64,000 nt of DNA from Streptomyces sp. Act143 (GCF_003143935.1 NZ_QFRX01000001.1:5457393-5521392); one strand, 5' to 3'. Positions 16,683-27,758 are shown, counted from the stretch's first letter. The notes: generated by a model not told the origin, from the letters alone. Program-made: numbers and translations.

Positions 16683-17531
16683 TCACCGGAACGCCGCCGC
16701 GTGCGCTCGCGCCCACTGCGTGAACGTCCGCGGCGGGCGGCCCAGTGCCTCGGCCGCCGTCGGCAGCACGTCCGCGCCCCGGCCGTCCTCCAGGGTGCGG
16801 CGCATGATCGCGTCGACGACCTCGGCCGGGAAGCCGTACCTCTCCATGCCGGCACGGGCCGCCTCCGGCGGGACCGGGCGTAGGCGCAGGTCGCGGCCGA
16901 GGAGCCGGCCGAGGAGCGACAGCTCCTGCGCCGGGGTCAGGGACTCGGGGCCGCTCAACTCGTAGGTCATCCCGGTGTGTTCGTCGGTCGTCAGGGCCAG
17001 CGCCGCGATCTCCGCCAGGTCCGCCGGGTCGATGCTCGCCGCCGGGCGGTCCGCGAAGGGGATCGCCACCTCGTCGCCGGACCTCAACTGGCCCGCCCAC
17101 TGGAGGGCGTTGGACATGAAGCGGCCGGGGCGGAGCAGGGTCCAGGCGGGGGCGGCGGCGACGACCGCGGCTTCCGCCGCCGCGTGCCAGCGGGCGATCG
17201 GGTCGCTGCCCGCGCCGCCGTCCAGCACCGACAGCTTCACGAGTCGCCGTACGCCCGCGCCCCGCGCCGCCTCGGCGAGGGCCAGGTCATGGGTCGGGAC
17301 GGGGGCCGCGCCCACCGGCTGGGCCGACATCAGGAAGGCCGCCGAGACCCCCGCGAACGCCGCCGTCAGGCTCGCCGGGTCCTGCGCGTCGCCGTACACC
17401 GCTGCCGCGCCGGCGGGGAAGCGGGCCGCGTCGGGTCGCCGCGTCATGGCGCGTACGGGGGTGCCGGACGCCGCCAGCCGCCGTACGAGCTCTCCGCCCA
17501 CGTGTCCCGTCGCACCGGTCACCAGGATCAT
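16683..17531 (-). CDS. NmrA-like NAD(P)-binding protein
   Basis: 282 aa with a Rossmann fold: the dinucleotide loop GATGHVGGELV at residues 5-15, MTRRPDAARFP for the NADP-ribose end, and RPGRFMSN in the substrate region. It resembles NmrA/azoreductase-like atypical short-chain proteins, which either reduce quinones or bind NAD(P) as sensors. It lacks the classical YxxxK in an obvious place. It is transcribed toward purA and shares that terminator region. Confidence 0.87.
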   Translation of the reverse strand: MILVTGATGHVGGELVRRLAASGTPVRAMTRRPDAARFPAGAAAVYGDAQDPASLTAAFAGVSAAFLMSAQPVGAAPVPTHDLALAEAARGAGVRRLVKLSVLDGGAGSDPIARWHAAAEAAVVAAAPAWTLLRPGRFMSNALQWAGQLRSGDEVAIPFADRPAASIDPADLAEIAALALTTDEHTGMTYELSGPESLTPAQELSLLGRLLGRDLRLRPVPPEAARAGMERYGFPAEVVDAIMRRTLEDGRGADVLPTAAEALGRPPRTFTQWARAHAAAFR

Positions 17532-17709
17532 CGCCGTCTCCCTTCAGGTGGCCTCCAGCGTGCTCCGGGCAGCCTCGCGGCGCGTCGCACCGGGGGAGGT
17601 GCTCGGTGTCCTCCCGGTGGAGTACGGCTCCCGGTGGGGTACGAGAAGCGACATATAGGGCATACGCTGTAAACGTACGCGTGTCGGCCAACGGGAGAAG
17701 GTGAGTGCG

Positions 17710-18000
17710 ATGCGCGTCCTGCTCAAGGCGTCCATGAACACCGAGAAGGCGAACGACCTGATCCGCAGCGGAAAGCTGCCCCAGCTGATGCAGGAGACCC
17801 TGGAAGCCATCAAGCCCGAGGCCGCCTACTTCACCCTCGACCACGGTGTCCGCACCTGTTACCTGGTCTTCGACATGAAGGACAGCTCTCAGATGCCGCC
17901 GATCGGCGAACCCTTCTTCATGGACATGGACGCCCAGCTGGAGATGACGCCGGTCATGAACGCCGAGGACCTGCAGAAGGGCCTGTCCCAGCTGCGGTAG
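17710..18000 (+). CDS. Conserved small hypothetical protein
   Basis: 96 aa from ATG 17710 (MRVLLKASMNTEKANDLI); a GTG nine bases earlier touches the GGAGAAG site, so the ATG is preferred. The sequence (EAAYFTLDHGVRTCYLVFDM, PPIGEPFFMDMDAQLEMTPV) suggests a ferredoxin-like dimeric alpha/beta barrel, similar in type to DUF3303-like proteins. No active site is apparent. Its tail faces the gene at 18012. Confidence 0.8.
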   Translation: MRVLLKASMNTEKANDLIRSGKLPQLMQETLEAIKPEAAYFTLDHGVRTCYLVFDMKDSSQMPPIGEPFFMDMDAQLEMTPVMNAEDLQKGLSQLR

Positions 18001-18011
18001 CGCCCCCCGCC

Positions 18012-18662
18012 TCAGCTGAAGATGATCATCGAGCCCTGTGCCAGGCTCCGGGTCGCCGCCGCGTGCAGGCCCAGCCAGACGTGCCGTTCCCGGGAGAACG
18101 GGCTGGGGTCGTACGGTGCGGGGACGGCCGGTTCCTCCAGCTCCGTGGGGCCGAGCGGCGGCTGGGGGGCCGCCGGGGGGTTGGCCGGATCTATGCCGAT
18201 CGCCGGGCCGACCAGCTGCAGCTCCCGCAGCAGGGCCTGCGAGGAGCCCAGGGGGCCGCCGCCCGCGAGGAGTTCGTCGTTGGCGAGCGGGTGCGGGAAG
18301 TCCACGGGGACGTACGCGCCCGCGTGGTCGTAGTGCCAGACCAGGTGCGACTGCTGGGCGGTCGCCTCGAACATCTCCAGCAACTGCTCGTAGTCCCCGC
18401 CGAGTTCGTCGACCGGGGTGACGGGCAGCCCGCAGACCTGGAGCAGATACGCGCGGCGCAGGAAGTGCAGGGCGTCGTAGTCGAAGCCGGCCACCGGGGC
18501 GACCTCGCCGGACAGTCCCGGCATGTACTGGTACACCGGCACCGGTGGCAGCCCGGCCTCGGCGAGCACCTTGTTGTATTGCGCGAGTTCCTCGGCGAAC
18601 GGGTTGTCGGGCGTGTGGCACAACACGTCGACGAGCGGTACCAGCCACAGGTCACAGGCCAA
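18012..18662 (-). CDS. Conserved hypothetical protein
   Basis: 216 aa from a TTG start at 18662 with GAGGAG six bases before it. The sequence opens ACDLWLVPLVDVLCHTPDNP and contains PVYQYMPGLSGEVAPVAGFD and a C-terminal Pro-rich linker before a short conserved end (HVWLGLHAAATRSLAQGSMI). I do not recognise a family or a motif. It ends 11 bases from the small gene at 17710-18000 (tail to tail). Confidence 0.72.
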   Translation of the reverse strand: MACDLWLVPLVDVLCHTPDNPFAEELAQYNKVLAEAGLPPVPVYQYMPGLSGEVAPVAGFDYDALHFLRRAYLLQVCGLPVTPVDELGGDYEQLLEMFEATAQQSHLVWHYDHAGAYVPVDFPHPLANDELLAGGGPLGSSQALLRELQLVGPAIGIDPANPPAAPQPPLGPTELEEPAVPAPYDPSPFSRERHVWLGLHAAATRSLAQGSMIIFS

Positions 18663-18801
18663 AGAGGGCTCCTCGGATAGCTCGGTGCGGCACGACGGTC
18701 ATAGCTCCGTGTAGCGGAGTGGTCAGGGAAGAGTAGTCGTGAAGTCCCCATACCCACACCCCGGGTGCCCAGCTCATTCCCTTGTGCTCATTCCGCGGCG
18801 G

Positions 18802-19518
18802 TCATTCCCGGCCGGATTCCCCGGCCAGGCGCTCGATGACGGCGAGCGAGTGGGCGTTGTACGCGGCGACGATCGCCCGCGCGGCCGTGGTGTCCCGGCG
18901 GACCAGCGCGTCGACCAGACCGGTGTGCTCCGCCCACAACTCGCCGCGCAGATCGTCGATCCGGCGCAGGTGCTGCACCGCGCACACCCAGGACTGCACG
19001 CGCAGCCGGTGCAGGAAGTCGGAGAGGTAGGGGTTGCCGAACAGGGCGCTCAGCTCGCGCCAGAACCGCAGGTCATAGCCGATCAGGACGGTCAGGTCAC
19101 CCGCCCCGGCCGCCCGCTGGGCCTCCTCGCCGCGGCGCCGCACACCGGCCAGCAGGGCGGGGATGCGGGTGGCGTCCGGCTCGTCGACCAGGCCCAGATG
19201 GCCGTCGTCGAGCGCCCTGAACATGCCGTCGATGACGAGGGCGCGGGCCTCGATGATGCCGCGGTAGTCCGCGACCGAGTACTCGTGGACCCGGAAGCCG
19301 CGGTGCTGGTCCGCCTCCAGCAGACCCTGCGCGGCGAGATCGACCAGCGCCTCACGGACCGGCGTCGCCGACACCCCGTACTGCTCGGCGATCTCCTTGA
19401 CCGTGAACTCCTGCCCGGGCTGGAGCCGTCCGCCCAGCACCTCGTCGCGAAGCGCGTCGGCGATCTGCTGCCGCAGGGTGCTGCGGGTCACGGCGCCGTT
19501 GCCGCTGCTGCCGGACAT
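18802..19518 (-). CDS. GntR-family regulator with FCD domain
   Basis: 238 aa from ATG 19518. The N-terminal winged helix (about 12-75: LRQQIADALRDEVLGGRLQP, IAEQYGVSATPVREALVDLA) is followed by an all-helical FCD effector domain (about 90-220). FCD regulators sense small acids. The frame is open 19 codons upstream, across the palindrome at 19549-19578, so the downstream ATG is preferred. It lies immediately downstream of the aminotransferase gene on the same strand and may regulate it. Confidence 0.9.
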   Translation of the reverse strand: MSGSSGNGAVTRSTLRQQIADALRDEVLGGRLQPGQEFTVKEIAEQYGVSATPVREALVDLAAQGLLEADQHRGFRVHEYSVADYRGIIEARALVIDGMFRALDDGHLGLVDEPDATRIPALLAGVRRRGEEAQRAAGAGDLTVLIGYDLRFWRELSALFGNPYLSDFLHRLRVQSWVCAVQHLRRIDDLRGELWAEHTGLVDALVRRDTTAARAIVAAYNAHSLAVIERLAGESGRE

Positions 19519-19548
19519 GGTCGGGCCTCTCCCTGGGGGCGTTCGGGT

Positions 19549-19578
19549 GGCGTGCACGTATATGTCTACGAGCACGCC
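19549..19578. promoter_or_regulatory. 30-bp interrupted palindrome upstream of the GntR gene
   Basis: Arms GGCGTGC-N-CGTA and TACG-N-GCACGCC, six-base centre, beginning 31 bases before the GntR start codon. It is a candidate auto-regulatory operator in the 150-bp gap between the aminotransferase stop and the regulator. Confidence 0.65.
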
Positions 19579-19668
19579 ACCTTACGCGTTCGGGTTCCCG
19601 GGGCCCGGGGTCCGGGGGTCGTCCCCCGGAAAACGCGGCAACCCGTGGCGTCCGGAAAGGCCGTACGC

Positions 19669-21024
19669 CTACTCCGTGTACTCGTCCGCCACGGAGAGCG
19701 CCGCGTCCAGCGCGGAGAGGCCCTCCTTCAGCTCGGCCTCGGAGACGTTGCACGGCGGCACCACATGGGTGCGGTTCATGTTGATGAACGGCCAGATGCC
19801 GTGCTTCTTGGCGGCGGCGCCGAACGCGGCCATCGGGGCGTTCGCCTCCCCGGCCGCGTTGTACGGCACCAGCGGCTCGCGGGTCTCCTGGTTCCGGACC
19901 AGGTCCAGCGCCCAGAACATGCCGACGCCGCGCACCTCGCCGACCGAGGGGTGCCGCTCGGCGAGCGCGCGCAGGGCGGGCTCGACCACGGCGGTACCGA
20001 GGTTCTTCGCGTTCTCGACCACGCCCTCCTCCGCCATCACGTTGATCGTGGCGACGGCGGCGGCACAGGCCAGCGGGTGCCCGGAGTACGTCAGACCGCC
20101 CGGGTAGGCCCGCTTGCCGAAGGTCTCCGCGATGGCGCCGGAGATGGCGACACCGCCGAGCGGCACGTACCCGCTGTTGACGCCCTTGGCGAAGGTCATC
20201 AGGTCGGGCACGACGCCGAACAGGTCGGCCGCGAACCACTCACCGGTGCGTCCGAACCCGGCCATGACCTCGTCGAGGATGAAGACGATCCCGTACCTGT
20301 CGCAGATCTCGCGGACCCCGGCCAGGTAGCCGGGCGGCGGGACCATGATCCCGGCGGTGCCGGGGATGGTCTCCAGGATGATCGCGGCGACGGTGCCGGG
20401 GCCCTCGAAGGCGATCGTCGTCTCCAGGTGCTCCAGCGCCCGTGCGCACTCCTGCTCCTCGGTCTCCGCGTAGAAGCGGGAGCGGTACAGGTACGGCGCC
20501 CAGAAGTGCACGACACCGGCGGAGGCGCTGTCGGAGGCCCACCGGCGCGGGTCGCCGGTGATGTTGACCGCCTGCTGGGTGCCGCCGTGGTACGACCGGT
20601 AGGCGGAGAGGACCTTGGCCCGCCCGGTGTGCAGGCGGGCCATGCGCACCGCGTGCTCGACGGCGTCCGCGCCGCCGTTGGTGAAGAAGATCTTGTCCAG
20701 GTCGCCGGGCGTCCGCTCGGCGATCAGCCGGGCCGCCTCCGACCGCGCCTCGATGGCGAAGGCGGGCGCGAACGTGGACAGGGTCGCGGCCTGTTCCTGG
20801 ATCGCGGCGACGACCTTCGGGTGCTGGTAGCCGATGTTCGTGTAGACGAGGCCGCTGGTGAAGTCGAGGTACCGCTTGCCGTCGTAGTCCCAGAAGTACG
20901 ACCCCTCCGCGCCGGCGACGGCGAGCGGGTCGATGAGCTCCTGCGCGGACCAGGAGTGGAACACATGCGCACGGTCCGCGGCCTTCACGGCGGCGCCGAC
21001 CTCGGGGTTTGGCTGAGGGGTCAT
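19669..21024 (-). CDS. Class III PLP-dependent aminotransferase
   Basis: 451 aa. The PLP lysine is K280 in LMTFAKGVNSGYVPL; D251/E252 (FILDEVMAGFGRTGEW) hold the pyridine ring, and TNGGADAVEHAVRMAR binds phosphate. The family includes omega-amino acid:pyruvate, taurine and GABA transaminases. The GntR/FCD regulator just downstream supports a catabolic role; the donor amine cannot be set from sequence. Confidence 0.92.
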   Translation of the reverse strand: MTPQPNPEVGAAVKAADRAHVFHSWSAQELIDPLAVAGAEGSYFWDYDGKRYLDFTSGLVYTNIGYQHPKVVAAIQEQAATLSTFAPAFAIEARSEAARLIAERTPGDLDKIFFTNGGADAVEHAVRMARLHTGRAKVLSAYRSYHGGTQQAVNITGDPRRWASDSASAGVVHFWAPYLYRSRFYAETEEQECARALEHLETTIAFEGPGTVAAIILETIPGTAGIMVPPPGYLAGVREICDRYGIVFILDEVMAGFGRTGEWFAADLFGVVPDLMTFAKGVNSGYVPLGGVAISGAIAETFGKRAYPGGLTYSGHPLACAAAVATINVMAEEGVVENAKNLGTAVVEPALRALAERHPSVGEVRGVGMFWALDLVRNQETREPLVPYNAAGEANAPMAAFGAAAKKHGIWPFINMNRTHVVPPCNVSEAELKEGLSALDAALSVADEYTE

Positions 21025-21221
21025 GCGGGTGAGGGTAAATGTCCGCGATGCGGAAGCGGTATCGGCGTCCTGTCTGCGGACGCGGGGTTTCCGCGACAGG
21101 TTGTCGGGCTTGGCGGCGTTACGGAACCGTCGAACCCGGGACGGCCGTCCCCTCGTACGCCCCCACTATCGTGGCCCTGACGCACAGGGGCGGGTCGGGG
21201 GAGTACGGGGGAGTGCCTGCG

Positions 21222-23135
<1,914 letters not shown>

Positions 23136-23266
23136 CCCGAAGTCCGCGCCGCCGCCGGGCGGTTGCACCTGCGCGCTCGTGCGGCCGTCTTCCGTGCGGG
23201 CGGCAGGAGGGGTTGTGTGGGTGACGGCATTCCTGCCCCGCCGTCCCGCTGACCCCAGGAGGTCGC

Positions 23267-24667
23267 ATGCGCCCCACCAGAAGAACGGTCCTGACCGCGA
23301 CGGGAGCGACGGCGCTGGCCGCGGGAGCGGGAGCGGGCGCGGGCGCGGCCGAGGCGGCGCCCTCCGGTGGCAGGCCGCCGGCCACCGCCCAGCAGCCCAG
23401 CCGTGAACTCCGTTCGCTGTTGCGGGAGATCGACCCCGCCCGCATCGAGGCCACGGTCCGCAAGCTGGTCTCCTTCGGCACCCGCCACACTCTCTCCGCC
23501 CAGGACGACCCGGTCCGCGGCATCGGCGCCGCCCGCGACTGGCTGCTGGCGGAGCTGCGTTCGTACGCCGCCGCCTCGGGCGGCCGGATGACGGCGGAAC
23601 TCCAGTCGTACGTCCAGGAGCCGGGCCCGCGCATCCCGACGGCGACCCGGATCACCAACGTCGTGGCGACCCTGCGCGGTTCGGTGACGCCGGAGCGGGT
23701 CTACGTCGTCTCGGGGCACTACGACTCCCGGGTCACCGACGTCATGGACTTCACCTCCGACGCGCCGGGCGCGGACGACGACGCGTCCGGGGTGGCGGTC
23801 GTGCTGGAGCTGGCGCGGGTGATGGCGCGGCGCCGGCCCGCCGCGACGATCGTGTTCGCGGCGGTGGCGGGGGAGGAGCAGGGGCTGTTCGGATCGGGGT
23901 ATCTGGCCCAGCAGTTCAAGGCCGCCGGGACGGACGTCCAGGGCATGTTCACCAACGACATCGTCGGCAGCTCCACCGCGGACGACGGCACGCGCGACCC
24001 GTACACGATCCGTCTCTTCGCCGAGGGCGTCCCCACCTCCGAGACCCCCGAGCAGGCCGCGATCCGCCGCTCGGTCGGCGGTGAGAACGACTCCGCCACC
24101 CGCCAACTCGCCCGTTTCGTCAGGGACGTGGCCGACAACGACGCGACCGGCATGCACGTGCGGGTCATATACCGCCGGGACCGTTACCGCCGCGGCGGCG
24201 ACCACATCCCGTTCCTCGAACGCGCCTACCCGGCCGCCCGCTTCACCGAGCCCGCCGAGGACTTCGCCCACCAGCACCAGGACGTCCGGGTCGAGGACGG
24301 CAAGCAGTACGGCGACCTGCCCGAGTTCTGCGACTTCGACTTCGTCGGACGGGTGGCCAAGGTGAACGCGGCGGCCCTGTGGACCCTCGCCCAGGCACCC
24401 GGCACCCCCCGGGGCGCCAAGATCATCACCACCCTGCTCACCAACTCCACCCAGCTGGTGTGGACGAGGGGAACGGAACCGGACCTGGCCGGCTACGAGA
24501 TCGTCTGGCGGGAGACGACGGCACCCGAGTGGACGCACGTCGTCCCGGTCGGCGATGTGACGACGTACGAGATCGACCTGTCGAAGGACAACGTCTTCTT
24601 CGGCGTGCGCGCGGTGAACGCGAAGGGCCTGAGAAGCCCGGTGGCCTTCCCGGACCCGCAGACCTGA
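23267..24667 (+). CDS. Secreted M28 family zinc peptidase with Tat signal and Fn3-like domain
   Basis: 466 aa. A twin-arginine signal (RRTVLTATGATALAAGA, cleavage probably after AEAA) is followed by an M28 aminopeptidase domain with likely zinc ligands H151 (SGHYDSR), the GADDDASG aspartate near 169, E203 (AGEEQGLFG) and D near 230 (TNDIVGS). A C-terminal fibronectin III-like segment (about 385-466, LVWTRGTEPDLAGYEIVWRE) ends the protein. It probably cleaves N-terminal residues outside the cell after folding in the cytoplasm. Confidence 0.92.
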   Translation: MRPTRRTVLTATGATALAAGAGAGAGAAEAAPSGGRPPATAQQPSRELRSLLREIDPARIEATVRKLVSFGTRHTLSAQDDPVRGIGAARDWLLAELRSYAAASGGRMTAELQSYVQEPGPRIPTATRITNVVATLRGSVTPERVYVVSGHYDSRVTDVMDFTSDAPGADDDASGVAVVLELARVMARRRPAATIVFAAVAGEEQGLFGSGYLAQQFKAAGTDVQGMFTNDIVGSSTADDGTRDPYTIRLFAEGVPTSETPEQAAIRRSVGGENDSATRQLARFVRDVADNDATGMHVRVIYRRDRYRRGGDHIPFLERAYPAARFTEPAEDFAHQHQDVRVEDGKQYGDLPEFCDFDFVGRVAKVNAAALWTLAQAPGTPRGAKIITTLLTNSTQLVWTRGTEPDLAGYEIVWRETTAPEWTHVVPVGDVTTYEIDLSKDNVFFGVRAVNAKGLRSPVAFPDPQT

Positions 24668-24681
24668 TCGGGGGCCCTGGG

Positions 24682-24870
24682 CAGGGGGTGGCGGCGCCGC
24701 GACCGGGCGCCCGTACTCGCCTCAGGGGCGCGGCGACCGGCATCCGCACTCGTCTCAGGGGCGCCGCGACCAGGCACCCGCACTTGCCGCAGGGGCGCAA
24801 CGACCGGCATCCGTACTCGTCTCAGGGGCGCCGCGACCAGGCACCCGTACTCGTCTCAGGGCTGCGGGGG
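24682..24870. repeat. 33/34-bp tandem repeat, four full units, 67-bp higher-order period
   Basis: Full units start at 24723, 24756, 24790 and 24823; partial copies flank them. Each begins CAGGGGCGC and ends near ACTCGTCT. Units alternate in length (33, 34) and in centre (GGCATCCG, AGGCACCC), so the array grew by doubling a two-unit block. It fills most of the 288-base gap between the M28 and SLATT genes. Confidence 0.85.
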
Positions 24871-24955
24871 CGGTCTGCCCGATCGACGGTGACGGCCGGG
24901 TGCCCGCGTCCGTGCGGCAACCTCAGCCGGCCCCTGCGGCGCCGCCGGGCTCAGC

Positions 24956-25708
24956 TCAGCGCGCCTCCGGCGGCCGCTGTCGAGGCATGTTCGGTCGCGT
25001 GCCCCCCGCCCCCGGGGGCAGCGGGAACCGGCCCTGCACCACGTTCCCGTCCGGCCGCGACGCCCCCGCCACGGCGGTCTGGATGCCCAGCGGCGCGGAC
25101 CCGGTCCGGAACTCCACCATCCAGTCGGTCGTCTCCACCCGCACCAGCTCGGTCACGTCCTCGGAGAACCGCCGCAGCACCGCGAGACACCGCTCGGCGG
25201 CCTCTCCGGCGGTCCCCTCGGTCGGCCCCAGCACCTCCCGCACGCTCTCCGAGGCCCAGTCGAACTGGAGCACCTGGAGCCGCCGCTGCACGGCCTGCGC
25301 GGTGGCCACATCCCTTATCCACCCGGAAGTGACCCCGAAGAACCGATCAACCGCGACACACGCGACGGCGAGGAGCAGCGCGAGATACCCCCAGGCCGCG
25401 ACGCCGCCGACCACCCCGGTCAGATCGAGCAGCGGCAGCGAGGCCCCGGCGACGGCACCCGCCGCCGCACCGCCCCGCAGAACCCGCGCGCCCCGCCGCT
25501 TCCACACCCGGTCCGCGAGGTACCAGGCGGCGGTGTCGAGCGCACCGCGCTCCACCCACCGGTACAGCTCGTCGAGCCGGGGCGCGGGCTCGCCCCAGTC
25601 CCCGAGGGGAAACGTCCGGCCCGTCAGGTCGCCCGGCCGCAGCCCGGCCGTTTCCCCGCCCCGCCCGTCCTGCGGCGGACCCTCGGGCTGCATCTCCGGC
25701 TGACCCAC
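24956..25708 (-). CDS. SLATT-like membrane protein
   Basis: 250 aa from GTG 25708 with GGAGGGAG eight bases upstream. After a polar N-terminus (to about 45) comes LDELYRWVERGALDTAAWYL, a basic helix (VWKRRGARVLRGG), two membrane helices around residues 82-130, and a long cytoplasmic helical domain (RDVATAQAVQRRLQVLQFDW). This is the SLATT layout, seen as pore-forming effectors of nucleotide-second-messenger defence systems. No cyclase or CD-NTase gene is nearby; here it stands alone. Confidence 0.65.
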   Translation of the reverse strand: MGQPEMQPEGPPQDGRGGETAGLRPGDLTGRTFPLGDWGEPAPRLDELYRWVERGALDTAAWYLADRVWKRRGARVLRGGAAAGAVAGASLPLLDLTGVVGGVAAWGYLALLLAVACVAVDRFFGVTSGWIRDVATAQAVQRRLQVLQFDWASESVREVLGPTEGTAGEAAERCLAVLRRFSEDVTELVRVETTDWMVEFRTGSAPLGIQTAVAGASRPDGNVVQGRFPLPPGAGGTRPNMPRQRPPEAR

Positions 25709-25982
25709 CCGGCACTCCCTCCACGACCGATCACGCTGCGTAATGCACGTGTGACGCATGATGCCGACGTGCCGGACCTTTCCTACCTCCCAATGGGTGG
25801 CGAAGGTGCGGCTTTCACCTCTTTTCCGCCCGGAAGTGGGGCTTGATCAGGTATAGGCCTCGACGTCATCTCACTCGAAAGAGTGCTGGGGCGATGCCTG
25901 CGCGGAGCACGTAGGCTCATGACAGAGGACCGGACGGGCCCAGGACGGGCCCAAGACACAGACCTAAGAGCGGGAGCTGATC

Positions 25983-26321
25983 GTGATCCCCGGTGGTGGC
26001 CAGCCCAACATGCAGCAGCTGCTCCAGCAGGCCCAGAAGATGCAGCAGGACCTGGCGAACGCGCAGGAGGAACTGGCGAGGACCGAGGTCGACGGCCAGG
26101 CCGGCGGCGGCCTGGTGAAGGCGACGGTCACCGGCTCCGGTGAGCTGCGCGCCCTCAAGATCGACCCGAAGGCGGTGGACCCGGAGGACACCGAGACCCT
26201 CGCCGACCTGATCGTGGCGGCCGTGCAGGCGGCCAACGAGAACGCCCAGACCCTCCAGCAGCAGAAGCTCGGCCCGCTGGCCCAGGGCCTGGGCGGCGGC
26301 ATCCCGGGCCTGCCGTTCTAG
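25983..26321 (+). CDS. YbaB/EbfC nucleoid-associated protein
   Basis: 112 aa with a Gln/Met-rich helical N-terminus (MQQLLQQAQKMQQDLANAQE) and the core VKATVTGSGELRALKIDPKAV that forms the tweezer-like dimer. It binds DNA with little sequence preference. GTG 25983 follows GCGGGAGCT. It precedes recR by 81 bases, the widespread ybaB-recR order; dnaX is not present here. Confidence 0.92.
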   Translation: MIPGGGQPNMQQLLQQAQKMQQDLANAQEELARTEVDGQAGGGLVKATVTGSGELRALKIDPKAVDPEDTETLADLIVAAVQAANENAQTLQQQKLGPLAQGLGGGIPGLPF

Positions 26322-26402
26322 GACGGGACCTGCCTTTCTAAGAAGGCGGTCCGCCAACTACCGTACGTACGTGTAAGGAACCCCAGGAAGGACGGCAGTC
26401 CG

Positions 26403-27002
26403 TTGTACGAAGGCGTGGTGCAGGACCTCATCGACGAACTGGGGCGGCTGCCCGGCGTCGGTCCCAAGAGCGCCCAGCGGATCGCCTTCCACATCCTCCA
26501 GGCGGAACCGACGGACGTACGGCGTCTCGCGCAGGCCCTGATGGAGGTCAAGGCGAAGGTCCGCTTCTGTGCGACCTGCGGCAATGTCGCCCAGGAAGAG
26601 CTGTGCAACATCTGCCGTGACACCCGCCGCGACCCCTCCGTCATCTGCGTGGTGGAGGAGCCCAAGGACGTGGTCGCGATCGAGCGCACCCGGGAGTTCC
26701 GGGGCAAGTACCACGTCCTGGGCGGCGCGATCAGCCCGATCGAGGGCGTGGGCCCGGACGACCTGCGGATAAGGGAACTCCTGGCACGTCTGGCGGACGG
26801 CACGGTCACGGAACTGATCCTGGCCACGGACCCCAACCTGGAGGGCGAGGCGACCGCCACCTACCTCGCCCGCATGATCAAGCCCATGGGCCTCAAGGTC
26901 ACCCGCCTGGCCAGCGGCCTCCCGGTGGGTGGCGACCTGGAATACGCGGACGAGGTGACCCTCGGCCGCGCCTTCGAGGGGAGACGACTCCTAGATGTCT
27001 GA
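26403..27002 (+). CDS. recR: Recombination mediator RecR
   Basis: 199 aa, standard length, from a TTG start at 26403. A helix-hairpin-helix (LGRLPGVGPKSAQRIAFHIL), a four-cysteine zinc module (CATCGNVAQEELCNIC) and a Toprim domain (CVVEEPKDVVAIER, ILATDPNLEGEATA) are complete. It works with RecO and RecF to load RecA at gaps. Its last eight bases overlap the DUF5063 gene. Confidence 0.97.
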   Translation: MYEGVVQDLIDELGRLPGVGPKSAQRIAFHILQAEPTDVRRLAQALMEVKAKVRFCATCGNVAQEELCNICRDTRRDPSVICVVEEPKDVVAIERTREFRGKYHVLGGAISPIEGVGPDDLRIRELLARLADGTVTELILATDPNLEGEATATYLARMIKPMGLKVTRLASGLPVGGDLEYADEVTLGRAFEGRRLLDV

Positions 27003-27654
27003 CGCCACGCTGCACGCGACCAGCCAGAATCCCGACGACTTCGCGGTCCAGATCGCCGACCAGGTGGAGAGCTTCCTGGTGGCGGTGACCGAGGTGGCGA
27101 AGGGCGACGAGCCCGACTCGGCCGTCCCCTTCCTGCTCCTGGAGGTCTCCCAGCTCCTGCTGGCCGGCGGCCGCCTGGGTGCCCACGAGGACATCGTGCC
27201 GGACGAGCGCTACGAGCCCGACCTGGGCCCGGAGCCGGACGTGGACGAACTCCGCGAGAACCTGGCCCGCCTGCTGGAGCCGGTCGACGTGTACTCGGAG
27301 GTCTTCGACCCCTACGAGCCGCGCAAGTCGCCGGTCCCGGCCCGCATCTCCGACGACCTCACCGACGTCATCACCGACCTCCGCCACGGCATGGCCCACT
27401 ACCGCGCCGGCCGCACCACGGAGGCCCTGTGGTGGTGGCAGTTCTCCTACTTCTCCAACTGGGGCACGACGGCGTCCGCGACCCTCCGCGCCCTCCACTC
27501 GGTCCTGGCCCACGTCCGCCTGAACCAGCCCCTGGAGGAACTGGACGGCCTCGACACCGACCAGAGCATGGGCGACGAGACGCTGGAGTTCGAGGCCGGC
27601 AAGGTGATGGCGGAGGAGATCGGGGCACCGCTGGGAGTGCGCCCCGGGAAATGA
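26995..27654 (+). CDS. DUF5063 domain protein, co-transcribed with recR
   Basis: 219 aa, mostly helical, acidic: FAVQIADQVESFLVAVTEVA, LLEVSQLLLAGGRLGAHEDI, and a Trp-rich core TTEALWWWQFSYFSNWGTTA. I recognise the DUF5063 family, which follows recR in many actinobacteria. It overlaps recR by eight bases, so the two are co-translated. No function is established; the linkage suggests a tie to recombination or replication. Confidence 0.88.
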   Translation: MSDATLHATSQNPDDFAVQIADQVESFLVAVTEVAKGDEPDSAVPFLLLEVSQLLLAGGRLGAHEDIVPDERYEPDLGPEPDVDELRENLARLLEPVDVYSEVFDPYEPRKSPVPARISDDLTDVITDLRHGMAHYRAGRTTEALWWWQFSYFSNWGTTASATLRALHSVLAHVRLNQPLEELDGLDTDQSMGDETLEFEAGKVMAEEIGAPLGVRPGK

Positions 27655-27671
27655 CCCGCTTTTCCGTACGG

Positions 27672-27703
27672 TGTGGGGCGCGGCGAACACGCTGCGCCCC
27701 ACA
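27672..27703. terminator. Convergent terminator hairpin after recR operon
   Basis: Arms TGTGGGGCGC and GCGCCCCACA with a 12-base loop, between the DUF5063 stop and the stop of the minus-strand gene at 27759. No long T-run. Confidence 0.6.
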
Positions 27704-27758
27704 ACGCGTTTACGGGGACGGGAGGGGACGGGCGCTCTCTGGCGGCGGCACCCCGTGC

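Noticed and set aside
18739..21180. Plus-strand 813-residue frame across the GntR and aminotransferase genes
   Set aside because: Opposite two recognisable proteins; composition is that of a shadow frame.
24682..24870. Repeat array considered as a CRISPR array
   Set aside because: Units are adjacent with no unique spacers of similar length, and no cas genes are nearby.
25760..25982. Small signal-recognition-particle RNA near ybaB
   Set aside because: I looked for the conserved GGAAGCA-type loop and did not find it.
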